From Helcococcus bovis (lineage in GTDB: Bacteria > Bacillota > Clostridia > Tissierellales > Peptoniphilaceae), in the NCBI RefSeq assembly GCF_046035435.1, contig NZ_JBFNFH010000016.1: a stretch of 45,193 bases of DNA; one strand, written 5' to 3'. Every line of letters starts with the position of its first letter. The stretch's first letter is position 1. The notes under the pieces were generated by a model. The model was given only the letters and a program-made list of their open reading frames with translations. It ran no database searches and was not told the origin of the DNA. Both the position numbers and the translations under genes were made by a program. Shown in pieces: positions 1 through 8,074 of this stretch.

Positions 1-28
1 TATTTTGAAGAGAGTTTTTTTTTATTTA

Positions 29-769
29 TTATTTAGCTTTTCCTTGATTTGCTACAGCATTAATCTTGCTTGCAATTTTTTCTTGATCACCAATAAATGC
101 TTTTGATACAACATTAAAGTCTTCATCAAATTCATAAACCAATGGAATACCTGTTGGTAAGTTTACGCCCATGATTTCATCATCTGTTAATTTTTCAAAG
201 TATTTTACCAATGCTCTTAATGAGTTACCGTGAGCAGCGATTAATACTCTCTTACCATCTAACATATCTTTTTTGATTGTTGATTCAAAATAAGGAATAA
301 CTCTAGCAATTGTATCTTTTAAGCTTTCTGCTAAAGGTAATTCTTCTGTAACACCTCTATAAGCTTCTTGTAATTTTGGATTTCTTTCATCTGATTCTTC
401 TAATGATGGTGGTTGTACGTCAAATGATCTTCTCCAGATTTTAACTTGTTCTTCACCATATTTTTCAGCTGTTTCAGATTTGTTTAAACCTTGTAATGCA
501 CCATAGTGTCTTTCGTTTAATTTCCATGTTTTAACAACTGGTAACCATTGTCTATCCATTTCTTCTAAAACGTGATTTAATGTGTTGATTGCTCTCTTTA
601 AGTATGATGTATAGCATACGTCAAAGTCATATCCTTCAGCTTTAAGTGTTTTACCACCTTCGATAGCTTCTTCGTGGCCTTTATCACTTAATTCTACATC
701 TGTCCAACCTGTAAATAAGTTTAACTTATTCCATTCACTTTCACCGTGTCTAACTAATACTAATTTCAT
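29..769 (-). CDS. gpmA: 2,3-bisphosphoglycerate-dependent phosphoglycerate mutase
   Basis: Glycolytic and gluconeogenic enzyme that interconverts 3- and 2-phosphoglycerate in the cytoplasm through a phosphohistidine. The 246-residue protein has the family's usual length. The phosphohistidine motif LVRHGESEWN contains His8 near the N terminus, NERHYG carries the conserved Glu86, and AAHGNSLRAL supplies the second catalytic His180. The start was chosen at the ATG directly before KLVLVRHGE. It follows an AAGGAAGG ribosome binding site, and the 14 upstream in-frame residues are not part of the family. The gene is monocistronic with its own sigma-A-type promoter about 55 bases upstream. Identity is near certain from the motifs. 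Confidence 0.97.
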   Translation of the reverse strand: MKLVLVRHGESEWNKLNLFTGWTDVELSDKGHEEAIEGGKTLKAEGYDFDVCYTSYLKRAINTLNHVLEEMDRQWLPVVKTWKLNERHYGALQGLNKSETAEKYGEEQVKIWRRSFDVQPPSLEESDERNPKLQEAYRGVTEELPLAESLKDTIARVIPYFESTIKKDMLDGKRVLIAAHGNSLRALVKYFEKLTDDEIMGVNLPTGIPLVYEFDEDFNVVSKAFIGDQEKIASKINAVANQGKAK

Positions 770-821
770 ATATTTATCCTTCCTTATTCTTTTGTACATT
801 ATAATTAACATACTTAAAAAT

Positions 822-850
822 ATTATCTCTAAAAATCAAAAAAATGTCAA
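822..850 (-). promoter_or_regulatory. Sigma-A-type promoter of gpmA
   Basis: On the minus strand a perfect -35 box TTGACA (850-845) and a -10 box GATAAT (827-822) are separated by exactly 17 bases, about 55 bases before the gpmA start. The -35 box overlaps the stop codon of the upstream broken nuclease gene. This would keep the glycolytic gene independent of its neighbour. Confidence 0.7.
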
Positions 851-1655
851 TTGTTATTTATCAAGTATTCATTAATTAAAATATCCACAACCTCATAGTC
901 AACATATGATTTAGAAGATTCAAATGCAACTATTAAATTTTTACCAACTATAAAATTATTTCTTTGATAAAAGTTTAATTTTTTTAATGCATTCTTTGAA
1001 TAATCGTCATCATCCATCATTCCAAAATGTTCCCAATAAATTTCTCCACCTGTTTTAAAATCAAAAAAAGTAAAATCAGGATACTTTACTTCTCCAGCGA
1101 TTGATATTGGGCATTCATACTTATATTCAATCCCCAAATTATAAAACTTATCCGCCAAAATTTTTTCAGTTTTAGATCTCACACGATCACATTTATTAGT
1201 TAAAATCTTTTGATCAATATCTCTAAATGGTAATGAATCATATTTTTTATTTTCCATTGATTAAAATAATTTACATGTGTATTATCTACTGGCGTTACAA
1301 TATTTTTTCTATGACTTGATAAATTTAAATAAAAATCATCTACACTTCCCATTTCTAAAACTTTATCAAGTTTTGACATTACGTTTATATTTTTATGTAA
1401 CATATTTTTCACTTTTTTATTATATGTTTTTTGTGCTAAAGATTTAATCTTAGCTTTATCTTTTATATACTCATTTTTTAACTTTCCACTAACTTTATCT
1501 CTATATACATGATAAAATGCATTTCTATCCTTTATTCTCAAGCTTCCAAAACTTTCCTCATTTTCAGGTAGAGAATTATACAACTTTTTGTAATAATTCA
1601 ATATATGCTTTAATAGTTTCTTTAATAAATTAAATTGAAAATAATAATTTTTCAT
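847..1655 (-). pseudogene. Frameshifted PD-(D/E)xK-type nuclease-like protein
   Basis: Two overlapping reading frames together make one protein of a Firmicutes family of uncharacterised nuclease-like proteins. The first frame (1655 to 1200) starts after AAAGGA with MKNYYFQFNLL and ends in a missense tail after YFNQW. The second (1257 to 847) continues with RSKTEKILADKF, YKYECPI, KYPDFTFF and IYWEHFGMMDDDDY. These match the conserved RSKSE, YEYP, PDF and EIYWEHFG blocks of the family, where D and E-x-W probably belong to a restriction-endonuclease-like metal site. The frames join around 1240-1262 in an A-rich stretch, and the total length is not a multiple of three, so one base is gained or lost. 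It could be a real pseudogene or a sequencing indel. The substrate is unknown. Confidence 0.75.
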
Positions 1656-1800
1656 TTTCCACATTCCTTTCATATTATATTATAATATTATTATTACATA
1701 CTTTTAGAAAATGAAACTGTCATTATTATTAATTTTTTTTAATATATTTATTATGGTAATTTATACTTTTATGTATTGGTAGTGATTAAATTAGTCGCTC

Positions 1801-1904
1801 TGGAACCGTTTTTGTATTTTCAACAATTCTGTTCCAAATTTCCCTGCTTTTCCTGCTTCCATTTTGGAACAGTTTCTTTGTTTTTCACAATTCTGTTCCA
1901 AAAA
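1801..1904. repeat. Double-hairpin GGAAC inverted-repeat element, copy 1
   Basis: Two successive hairpins lie in the gap after the broken nuclease gene. The first (1801-1836) has TGGAAC and GTTCCA ends. The second (1862-1904) has perfect TTTTGGAACAG and CTGTTCCAAAA arms. A direct repeat of about 20 bases (near 1818-1838 and 1884-1903, ending AATTCTGTTCCAAA) shows that the two units are related. The same two-hairpin layout recurs at 10410-10523. It could be a small non-autonomous element or a structured RNA. The rest of 1674-1800 is plain AT-rich sequence with no gene. Confidence 0.55.
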
Positions 1905-1989
1905 TTAAATTCTACATCTCCTGAGTCATAATAATAACAAGTATTCGTCTGTACAAGATAAACTTTAGTAGTAATGATTGTGCTTAACC

Positions 1990-2020
1990 AAAAAAACAGC
2001 ACTGCAATTGCAATGCTGCC
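1990..2020 (-). terminator. Rho-independent terminator of the sugar ABC operon
   Basis: On the minus strand a hairpin built on AGCATTGCAATTGCAGTGCT (2018-1997) is followed directly by seven T residues (1996-1990). It lies just beyond the stop codon of the binding-protein gene, closing the operon. Confidence 0.8.
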
Positions 2021-2029
2021 TGTAATTCA

Positions 2030-3304
2030 TTATTGATTCCAAATTCCTTCAAGTGTTGTTTTGAAGTTCTTTAATGTTGCATCAACATCTGCATTTGCAG
2101 GATCTGCTAATAATTGTTCTAAAACTGTACCTGATTCTCTGTAGGCATTATTTGCGCCACTTAATATTGGGTTTGAATATAGATTCTTTGTTACTTCTCC
2201 TAAAATTGGAGCTATTAATGAACCTGAATTTTTGTATTTATCATCATTTACTGCTGATTCTCTAACTGGAATGTAACCTGTCTTTGAAGCCCATGTAATT
2301 TGATTTTCTTTATTTGTTAAGAATGCTAAATAGTCAAATGCAGCTTTCTTTTCAGCATCTGTAGCTTTCTTAAAGATAAATACATCTGTACCTTGTTGAA
2401 TTGTTGCTGGGAATGGTGATTTTGCAACTTTTGGAGTGAATTTACCTTTTGCTCCTTGTAAAACGTATGTTTCACCAGCATTTGATCCGATGTACATACC
2501 AGCTTTTTGATTACCAAATGGTCCTGACATGTATTTGTCTGTACCTGCAATTCTGAAATAACCTTCTTTTACACCGTCTAAATAGTAATTTACAGCTTTC
2601 TTTGAAGAATCTGATGTTGGATCAAATTTATCATCATATTTAACACCTTCAGCGTTTAAGAATGTTGTATAGTAGTTACTTAAAGAATCAAATCCTAAAC
2701 CAGGAATTTTCTTTGATTCGTAAATTTTCTTTGAAACTTCTTTTAGTTCATCTAAGTTTGTTGGAACTTTTAGATTTAATTCTTTGAATAAATCTTCGTT
2801 GTACCATAAAACTTCTGTTGATTTATTGAATGGCATTGAATATACTTTACCATCAATCATTGAACCATTTCTAAATCCTTCAAGAATATCGTTGTAGTCT
2901 GCTAATGATTTTGTATATTTTGTTAAATCTTCAACTAAATCATCTTTAATTGGATTAAACATCCAATCTGGATATGCTTGAGTCATTGTTGGTAAGTTAT
3001 CAGGAGATGAAGAAGTATTTGTAATTTTTTCTTGTAATTCCTTATAACCTAATTGATTTTGTAATTCTATTTTAATATCTGGATTTTTGTCCATATATGC
3101 TTTTGTTATTTCTTTTAATGCTTCTTCCTGTTTACCATTCATAGCATGCCAAAAAACAACTTTAGCTGGTTCTAATTTTGCCTTACCTTCTTTTGTTGTT
3201 TCAACTTTTTTAGTTTCTTTTTCATTAGTTTTATTAGTTTGTCCACAAGCTGTTAAAACCAATGCAAAAGCTAAAAATAAAGCCAACAAATTTTTAAGTT
3301 TCAT
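2030..3304 (-). CDS. Extracellular solute-binding lipoprotein (UgpB/MalE class)
   Basis: Captures a sugar or glycerol-phosphate type solute outside the membrane for the ABC importer encoded upstream. The 424-residue protein begins with a lipoprotein signal peptide whose lipobox LTAC places the modified cysteine at residue 20. It then has a charged linker and a family 1 solute-binding domain, with FWHAMNGKQEEAL at about 51-63, as in UgpB. It is the last gene of the operon, 13 bases after the MBL-fold gene, with a TTGGAGGGA ribosome binding site and a terminator behind it. The UgpB resemblance suggests glycerol-3-phosphate or its diesters, but other oligosaccharide importers share this fold, so the substrate is open. 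Confidence 0.88.
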   Translation of the reverse strand: MKLKNLLALFLAFALVLTACGQTNKTNEKETKKVETTKEGKAKLEPAKVVFWHAMNGKQEEALKEITKAYMDKNPDIKIELQNQLGYKELQEKITNTSSSPDNLPTMTQAYPDWMFNPIKDDLVEDLTKYTKSLADYNDILEGFRNGSMIDGKVYSMPFNKSTEVLWYNEDLFKELNLKVPTNLDELKEVSKKIYESKKIPGLGFDSLSNYYTTFLNAEGVKYDDKFDPTSDSSKKAVNYYLDGVKEGYFRIAGTDKYMSGPFGNQKAGMYIGSNAGETYVLQGAKGKFTPKVAKSPFPATIQQGTDVFIFKKATDAEKKAAFDYLAFLTNKENQITWASKTGYIPVRESAVNDDKYKNSGSLIAPILGEVTKNLYSNPILSGANNAYRESGTVLEQLLADPANADVDATLKNFKTTLEGIWNQ

Positions 3305-3317
3305 ATAATCCCTCCAA

Positions 3318-4595
3318 TTATATTATTTCGTTTTTTTCGGGTAAAATTGTTATCCCCTTTTTATTATACAACATTTCTGGTTTAAATGAGTGAATTGGTA
3401 CTAAAATTTTAGGTCCAATACCATCTATTATTTTCAATAAATCTTTAGGATGAGCATGTCCACTACATTTTAGCTCCTTAAAATTTATTTCATTATTTTC
3501 AAAATTTGAGACAAATGGCAAATATGAAGGATCAAATTCTCCTAGTGGACTTGCATCACAATGGATATAAATCCCATTTTTTTTCAATTTAGACGCATCA
3601 TTTTTTTCAATCGACTTAAATTGCCATAAATATTTTCTACAATCATTTAATAATTCTTCATATGAAATTTCTAATTTTTCATCTAAATTATAATGTTTTC
3701 CATCTAAACAATAATAATTTACTTTTTTCCCTGTAGTTGAGTATAATACATATGCTTCCAAAGCGTCTAAAACAACTTTTCTATTTGAAATTTCGATTAT
3801 TTTTAATAATCTTTCAATATTTGTAATGTAATAATTAAATGTAATTTGTTTATTTAAATTTTGATTTAATATATCTGAAAATTCCGCAATCAATTGTTTT
3901 TCAGTAGCATACTCATCTTCTAATTCATCATCAAAATCCATAAATGAAACAGATACTCCTTCAGAAATTAATACATCACAATTTTTCGCTTCATTAATGA
4001 AATTTAATGTTTCATTTTCTAAATATCCATGTAATCTTAAATCTCCGGTATATGCAATTTTCATATCAGGAGTCGTTATTACAAATGCACATGCTCCGTA
4101 TGCATCATGATCTACTCTAATAAATTTTATTTGTATTTCACCAATTTTAACCGTTTCTCCGTAATTCACGCCAATTAAATCACGTGTATTTTTTGTTAAA
4201 TTTAAATTATTAAATATAAAATCTTTATTTACATTACATGCATTTAATATATTTTTTGTATCATTTGTCATATATATCGGAACTGATTCATCAATATAAT
4301 TAATCATTTTTGTATGATCCAAATGAACATGTGAAACACAAAATGCAGTATTTTTATATTTTTCATCATTTTCTAATGTAATTTTTTTATCAAAAACGCC
4401 ATCGATTCTAGGTACTAATTCATAGGATAAAATTTTATTTAAACTATCAATTTCTTCTGTTATTGTAGGATCAAAAATAGATCCACAATCAAACAATACT
4501 CTATGATTAAGATAACTTACTTCTATATATGTCCCACCGATTGTACGCATTCCTGCATAAAACTTAATTTTAGTTTTTTTATCCTTTAATTCCAC
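3318..4595 (-). CDS. MBL-fold metallo-hydrolase (RNase J/beta-CASP-like) in a sugar ABC operon
   Basis: A cytoplasmic metallo-beta-lactamase-fold hydrolase of 425 residues. Visible metal-site motifs are SHVHLDH (His89, His91, Asp93, His94), VDHDAYG (His163) and TGDLR (Asp185). Near the C terminus, SGHAHPKDL (His380) and a final PIHSF (His402) resemble the motifs of RNase J and other beta-CASP enzymes. The start is a GTG, 9 bases after AGAGGGG, and the gene overlaps the end of the upstream permease by 17 bases. It lies between the second permease and the binding protein of a Ugp-like importer. It could be a phosphodiesterase acting on the imported compound or a nuclease; the sequence does not decide. 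No signal peptide is present. Confidence 0.85.
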   Translation of the reverse strand: MELKDKKTKIKFYAGMRTIGGTYIEVSYLNHRVLFDCGSIFDPTITEEIDSLNKILSYELVPRIDGVFDKKITLENDEKYKNTAFCVSHVHLDHTKMINYIDESVPIYMTNDTKNILNACNVNKDFIFNNLNLTKNTRDLIGVNYGETVKIGEIQIKFIRVDHDAYGACAFVITTPDMKIAYTGDLRLHGYLENETLNFINEAKNCDVLISEGVSVSFMDFDDELEDEYATEKQLIAEFSDILNQNLNKQITFNYYITNIERLLKIIEISNRKVVLDALEAYVLYSTTGKKVNYYCLDGKHYNLDEKLEISYEELLNDCRKYLWQFKSIEKNDASKLKKNGIYIHCDASPLGEFDPSYLPFVSNFENNEINFKELKCSGHAHPKDLLKIIDGIGPKILVPIHSFKPEMLYNKKGITILPEKNEII

Positions 4596-5397
4596 TTCTT
4601 GACACCCCTCTCATAATTTGTTTTCTAAATACAAAATATAAGATTAAAATTGGGAAAATGGCAAATGTTGATGCTGCCATTTGTAGTTGTACAGCCGTAC
4701 CACTTTCAGATGTAAATGCAGATAAACCATTACTTATTAATCTCATGTTTTTATTATTTGTTACAAGTATTGGCCATAAGAATGAATTCCATCCTGTAAT
4801 AAAGCTCAATATTCCCATTGTAAATAACGCAGGTTTTGACATTGGAATCAATATTCTCCAAATAAACTCTAAATCAGAACATCCATCAACTTTAGCTGCA
4901 TTATAGTATGACATTGGGATTCCTTCTAAAAATCCTCTTAAATAAAAAATGTAAAATACACTTGCTAAGTGAGGAATAATTAATGCCCAATAAGTGTCAA
5001 GCAATTTATATCTAGCGATGGTTTGATAATTTGTAAATACCGTAATTTCATATGGTACCATTAATAAAGCTGCCATAAAAAGTGATAACCATTTTTTCCC
5101 TTTAAATTGTAATTTTACAAATGCAAATGCTGCAAGTACTGTGGTAACCAATGTACCCAATGTTGTAGATAATGATGTAAAAATTGTATTTAAAAAATAT
5201 CTAAAAAATGGCGCCTTACTAAATGCTTCAGCATAATTGCTAAAGTTTAATTTAGAAGGAAATAACTTTGGTGGTATGCTTGTCGCCTCTTGGAATGTCA
5301 TAAGTGACGATAACAACATGTAAATAAATGGGAATAATGTTATTACTGCTAAAATCACAATTGCAAATCTTGAAATAAAGTCAAATATTTTTTTCAT
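4579..5397 (-). CDS. ABC importer permease, UgpE/MalG type
   Basis: Second membrane subunit of the carbohydrate-class importer, 272 residues with about six membrane helices. The cytoplasmic EAA loop, which docks on the ATPase, is visible at about 165-190 as YNAAKVDGCS followed by RILIPMSKPAL. The N terminus is a basic residue stretch followed by a hydrophobic helix, as expected for MalG-like subunits. It has a strong AGGAGGGG ribosome binding site and begins 9 bases after the first permease gene. Its end overlaps the start of the MBL-fold gene, so the two are probably translationally coupled. Confidence 0.92.
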   Translation of the reverse strand: MKKIFDFISRFAIVILAVITLFPFIYMLLSSLMTFQEATSIPPKLFPSKLNFSNYAEAFSKAPFFRYFLNTIFTSLSTTLGTLVTTVLAAFAFVKLQFKGKKWLSLFMAALLMVPYEITVFTNYQTIARYKLLDTYWALIIPHLASVFYIFYLRGFLEGIPMSYYNAAKVDGCSDLEFIWRILIPMSKPALFTMGILSFITGWNSFLWPILVTNNKNMRLISNGLSAFTSESGTAVQLQMAASTFAIFPILILYFVFRKQIMRGVSRSGIKG

Positions 5398-5406
5398 ATT
5401 CCCCTC

Positions 5407-6303
5407 CTACTTAGAAATTTTCTTTAATATTTTATTTTGAACAACTGTAAATATTAAAATTATAAAGAATAAAATAACAGCTGCTGCCATACCTTGACCA
5501 TATCTATTTTCTGTATAGAATTTAGTATAAATATAGAAAACACCAGTTGTTGCACTTTCAGCTATGCCTGGCAATCCGTTAAATATAGCAAAAACTTGTC
5601 CGTAAATCTTAAACGCCCCAATAAAATTAACTAGTAATAAGAATGTTATTATCGGAATTAGTTGTGGCAATGTAATTCTTCTAAATTGTTCAAATTTTGT
5701 TGCTCCAAACATGTCAGCGACTTTGTAATAACTTTCATCTATATTTCTTAAACCTGTTAATAATATTATGATATTAAATGCTAATCCCATCCAAATACCA
5801 AATATCATAACTGTTGTCATGCTCATTGCAGGGTTATCCAAAAAATTAATTGGTCCCATATCTATAAAACTCAATAAGTGATTAATGAATCCGTAATCTC
5901 CATTAAACATATATCTAAATACAACACCTATCGCAATAATACTTGTCAAATAAGGAATAAAAAATATTGATTCAAATACTTTTTTAAATTTTATTCTTTC
6001 ATTTATAGCTACAGCGATAAATAATGAAATAATCAAAGCAATTGGTACAACTATAAACGCGTACATAAATGTATTTGTTAATGCTCTATGAAATTTTGGA
6101 TCTTTCAATACAATTTGAAAATTTTTAATTCCATTAAACTTTGGATTATTTAATGTTCCTCTTTGGAATGATATTATAAAAGTATTTATCAAAGGCATTA
6201 CATTAAATATTCCAATGAAAATTAATGCTGGAAGTAAAAATAACCAAGCTTTTGGAGAATTTTCTGCTCTATACTTAAAAAACTTTTTCTTAAAATTTTT
6301 CAT
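5407..6303 (-). CDS. ABC importer permease, UgpA/MalF type
   Basis: First membrane subunit of the importer, 298 residues with about six helices. The first helix (LLPALIFIGIFNVMPL) follows a basic N terminus. The EAA loop is visible as YYKVADMFGATKFEQF followed by RRITLPQLIPI at about 195-220. The start codon overlaps the stop of the ATPase gene in an ATGA arrangement, a sign of coupled translation and stoichiometric expression. The neighbours make it part of one five-gene transcription unit. Confidence 0.92.
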   Translation of the reverse strand: MKNFKKKFFKYRAENSPKAWLFLLPALIFIGIFNVMPLINTFIISFQRGTLNNPKFNGIKNFQIVLKDPKFHRALTNTFMYAFIVVPIALIISLFIAVAINERIKFKKVFESIFFIPYLTSIIAIGVVFRYMFNGDYGFINHLLSFIDMGPINFLDNPAMSMTTVMIFGIWMGLAFNIIILLTGLRNIDESYYKVADMFGATKFEQFRRITLPQLIPIITFLLLVNFIGAFKIYGQVFAIFNGLPGIAESATTGVFYIYTKFYTENRYGQGMAAAVILFFIILIFTVVQNKILKKISK

Positions 6304-7376
6304 CAGTATACTCTCTTTCCATCTTCTGTAAAAATGTAAATTTCCTTAGTATCTAATTCTAATCCAATATTATCTCCTTGTTCGACACGATTTGCGACAT
6401 CTGTAATTGTCTTAGAAAATACATCATTCAACATAAAGTTTACAATACAATCTTTACCAATTAATTCAATAGATTTTACATTAACATTTAATAATGGTTT
6501 TTCTGAAATATTAAAGTATTCCGGTCTTATACCTACAATATATTTTTGTCCATCTATTAATTCTACTTTTAATTTAGCATTATCAAGTTCATTTAGTGAT
6601 ATATTGAAATCTCTTGAAACTAGTGAATTGCCTTGTTTTGTAAACTCATAAATATTTATGACTGGATTCCCCATAAACTTAGCAACAAAAAGATTTACTG
6701 GATCAAGATATAAATTGTATGGTTTGTCATATTGTTGTACTACACCCTTGTCCATAATTACAATCTTATCACTTATTGATAGTGCTTCTTCTTGATCGTG
6801 AGTAACAAATATTGTTGTGATACCTAATTCTTTAACTAAAAGACGAATTTCTTCTCTAATCTTAAGTCTAAGACGTGCATCTAGATTTGAAAGTGGTTCA
6901 TCCAATAGAAGCACTTTAGGATTTTGTACTAAAGCTCTTGTTATAGCGACCCTTTGTTGTTGACCACCAGACATTTGTCCTGGTTTTTTATCTTCTAATT
7001 CTTCAATGCTTGTAATTTTCATATATTTTCTTGCAATCTTCATAGCTTCAGATTTAGAAATTTTATTTTTACCAACTGTTAATGGAAACATAATATTATC
7101 TAAAACTGTCATATGTGGGTACAATGCATAATTTTGAAAAACTAACCCTATCCCCCTATCTTTTGGATGTAAATCAACAACTGATTGTCCATCAAATTTA
7201 ATATCTCCATTTGTAGGATCTAAAAGTCCAGCAATTAAATTTAAAATTGTTGTTTTACCACACCCACTAGGACCTAGTAAACATACTAAATCCCCATCTT
7301 GTATTTGAAGATTAATGCTTTTTAATGCTTCAAATTTATTATCAAAAACTTTCTGCAAATTTTTGATTTCTATCAT
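6303..7376 (-). CDS. ABC importer ATPase, UgpC/MsmK family
   Basis: Energises sugar or glycerol-phosphate import. The 357-residue protein has Walker A GPSGCGKT (35-42), signature MSGGQQQR (135-142), Walker B LLLDEP (156-161) and a C-terminal regulatory OB-fold region from about residue 235, typical of the MsmK/UgpC group. The start is the ATG six bases after GAGGTG. The GTG four codons upstream lies within that ribosome binding site and is rejected. It is the first gene of the operon. MsmK-type ATPases often serve several importers, so it may also power others. Confidence 0.92.
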   Translation of the reverse strand: MIEIKNLQKVFDNKFEALKSINLQIQDGDLVCLLGPSGCGKTTILNLIAGLLDPTNGDIKFDGQSVVDLHPKDRGIGLVFQNYALYPHMTVLDNIMFPLTVGKNKISKSEAMKIARKYMKITSIEELEDKKPGQMSGGQQQRVAITRALVQNPKVLLLDEPLSNLDARLRLKIREEIRLLVKELGITTIFVTHDQEEALSISDKIVIMDKGVVQQYDKPYNLYLDPVNLFVAKFMGNPVINIYEFTKQGNSLVSRDFNISLNELDNAKLKVELIDGQKYIVGIRPEYFNISEKPLLNVNVKSIELIGKDCIVNFMLNDVFSKTITDVANRVEQGDNIGLELDTKEIYIFTEDGKRVY

Positions 7377-7393
7377 AACACACCTCACTATAT

Positions 7394-7409
7394 TGTCATT
7401 ATATTGACA
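7394..7409 (-). promoter_or_regulatory. -10 box with TGTCA/TGACA operator-like palindrome before the Ugp-like operon
   Basis: An inverted repeat TGTCA-N6-TGACA encloses a perfect minus-strand -10 box TATAAT (7403-7398), 22 bases before the start of the ATPase gene. A convincing -35 box is not visible. An operator overlapping the -10 would fit repression of this importer. No regulator is encoded next to it. Confidence 0.45.
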
Positions 7410-7501
7410 TATTTACTGATAAATATCTCTATTTAAGTATATAACAAATATTAAAATTTACAAAATAAATTATTAATTATTTATTTTTTATCAATTAAAA
7501 T

Positions 7502-7543
7502 AAAAAAATGCTGCAAAATAACATTAAGTCATTTTACAGCATT
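7502..7543 (-). terminator. Terminator of the PASTA-protein gene
   Basis: On the minus strand a long hairpin with ATGCTG and CAGCAT outer arms and an inner AAAAT/ATTTT stem ends in seven T residues (7508-7502). It starts a few bases after the stop of the PASTA gene and insulates the Ugp-like operon. Confidence 0.8.
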
Positions 7544-7549
7544 TAGATT

Positions 7550-8014
7550 TTATTTTTTCAAAAATCTTTTTAAAATGTTACTGTTCTCTCTTTTATGATT
7601 TTGTACATCAGCAAGTTTTTTACTTTCTTCAACTCCATCTTCATCTAGGTAATAAATTTTAATTAATGAACCTTTAACAAGTTTTTTTGAATTTGGTAAA
7701 ATTTTTGTCACTTCTTCAATTCTTTCATTTGCATATTTAGCATTTGGCTTATCAAGAATCACATGAACATCAAATCCTAAATCGCTAAGAACTTTTTCAG
7801 CATCACTAATTAATAAATCTCTAACATCAGGTACTTTTACATATTTATCTTTTGTATTTTTAATACCTAAAAATACACCAGCTACTGCAGAACTTGCAAC
7901 TTTTAATGTTTCCATTGCTATTTCAGGATTATCTTTAATTTTCTTACTAACGGTTTTAACTCCGTTTGTTCCCATTTTTATAATTTTTTTTGTCAAAAAT
8001 CTATTGATTGGCAT
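7550..8014 (-). CDS. Stand-alone single PASTA-domain protein
   Basis: A 154-residue protein with a basic N terminus, a short hydrophobic stretch (about 39-51, VASSAVAGVFLGI) and one PASTA domain at about 59-123. The domain begins VPDVRDLLISDAEKVLSDLG and ends SKKLVKGSLIKIYYL, matching the family pattern of VPDV, A..L...G and KGS.V.. PASTA domains normally sit outside the cell on PBPs or Stk-type kinases and bind muropeptides. Here there is no kinase, PBP or convincing signal peptide. The hydrophobic stretch is short for a membrane helix, so the location is uncertain. It is monocistronic with AAAAGGAGAT before the start. Confidence 0.8.
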   Translation of the reverse strand: MPINRFLTKKIIKMGTNGVKTVSKKIKDNPEIAMETLKVASSAVAGVFLGIKNTKDKYVKVPDVRDLLISDAEKVLSDLGFDVHVILDKPNAKYANERIEEVTKILPNSKKLVKGSLIKIYYLDEDGVEESKKLADVQNHKRENSNILKRFLKK

Positions 8015-8074
8015 ATCGATCTCCTTTTATGCTTTCAACTTTGTACAGTATATTTCTACCCAAAAATGAACAGT

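Noticed and set aside
1820..2002. A 60-codon minus-strand reading frame between the nuclease remnant and the binding-protein gene
   Set aside because: It runs through the terminator hairpin and both arms of the double-hairpin repeat, has no ribosome binding site and looks like no protein family.
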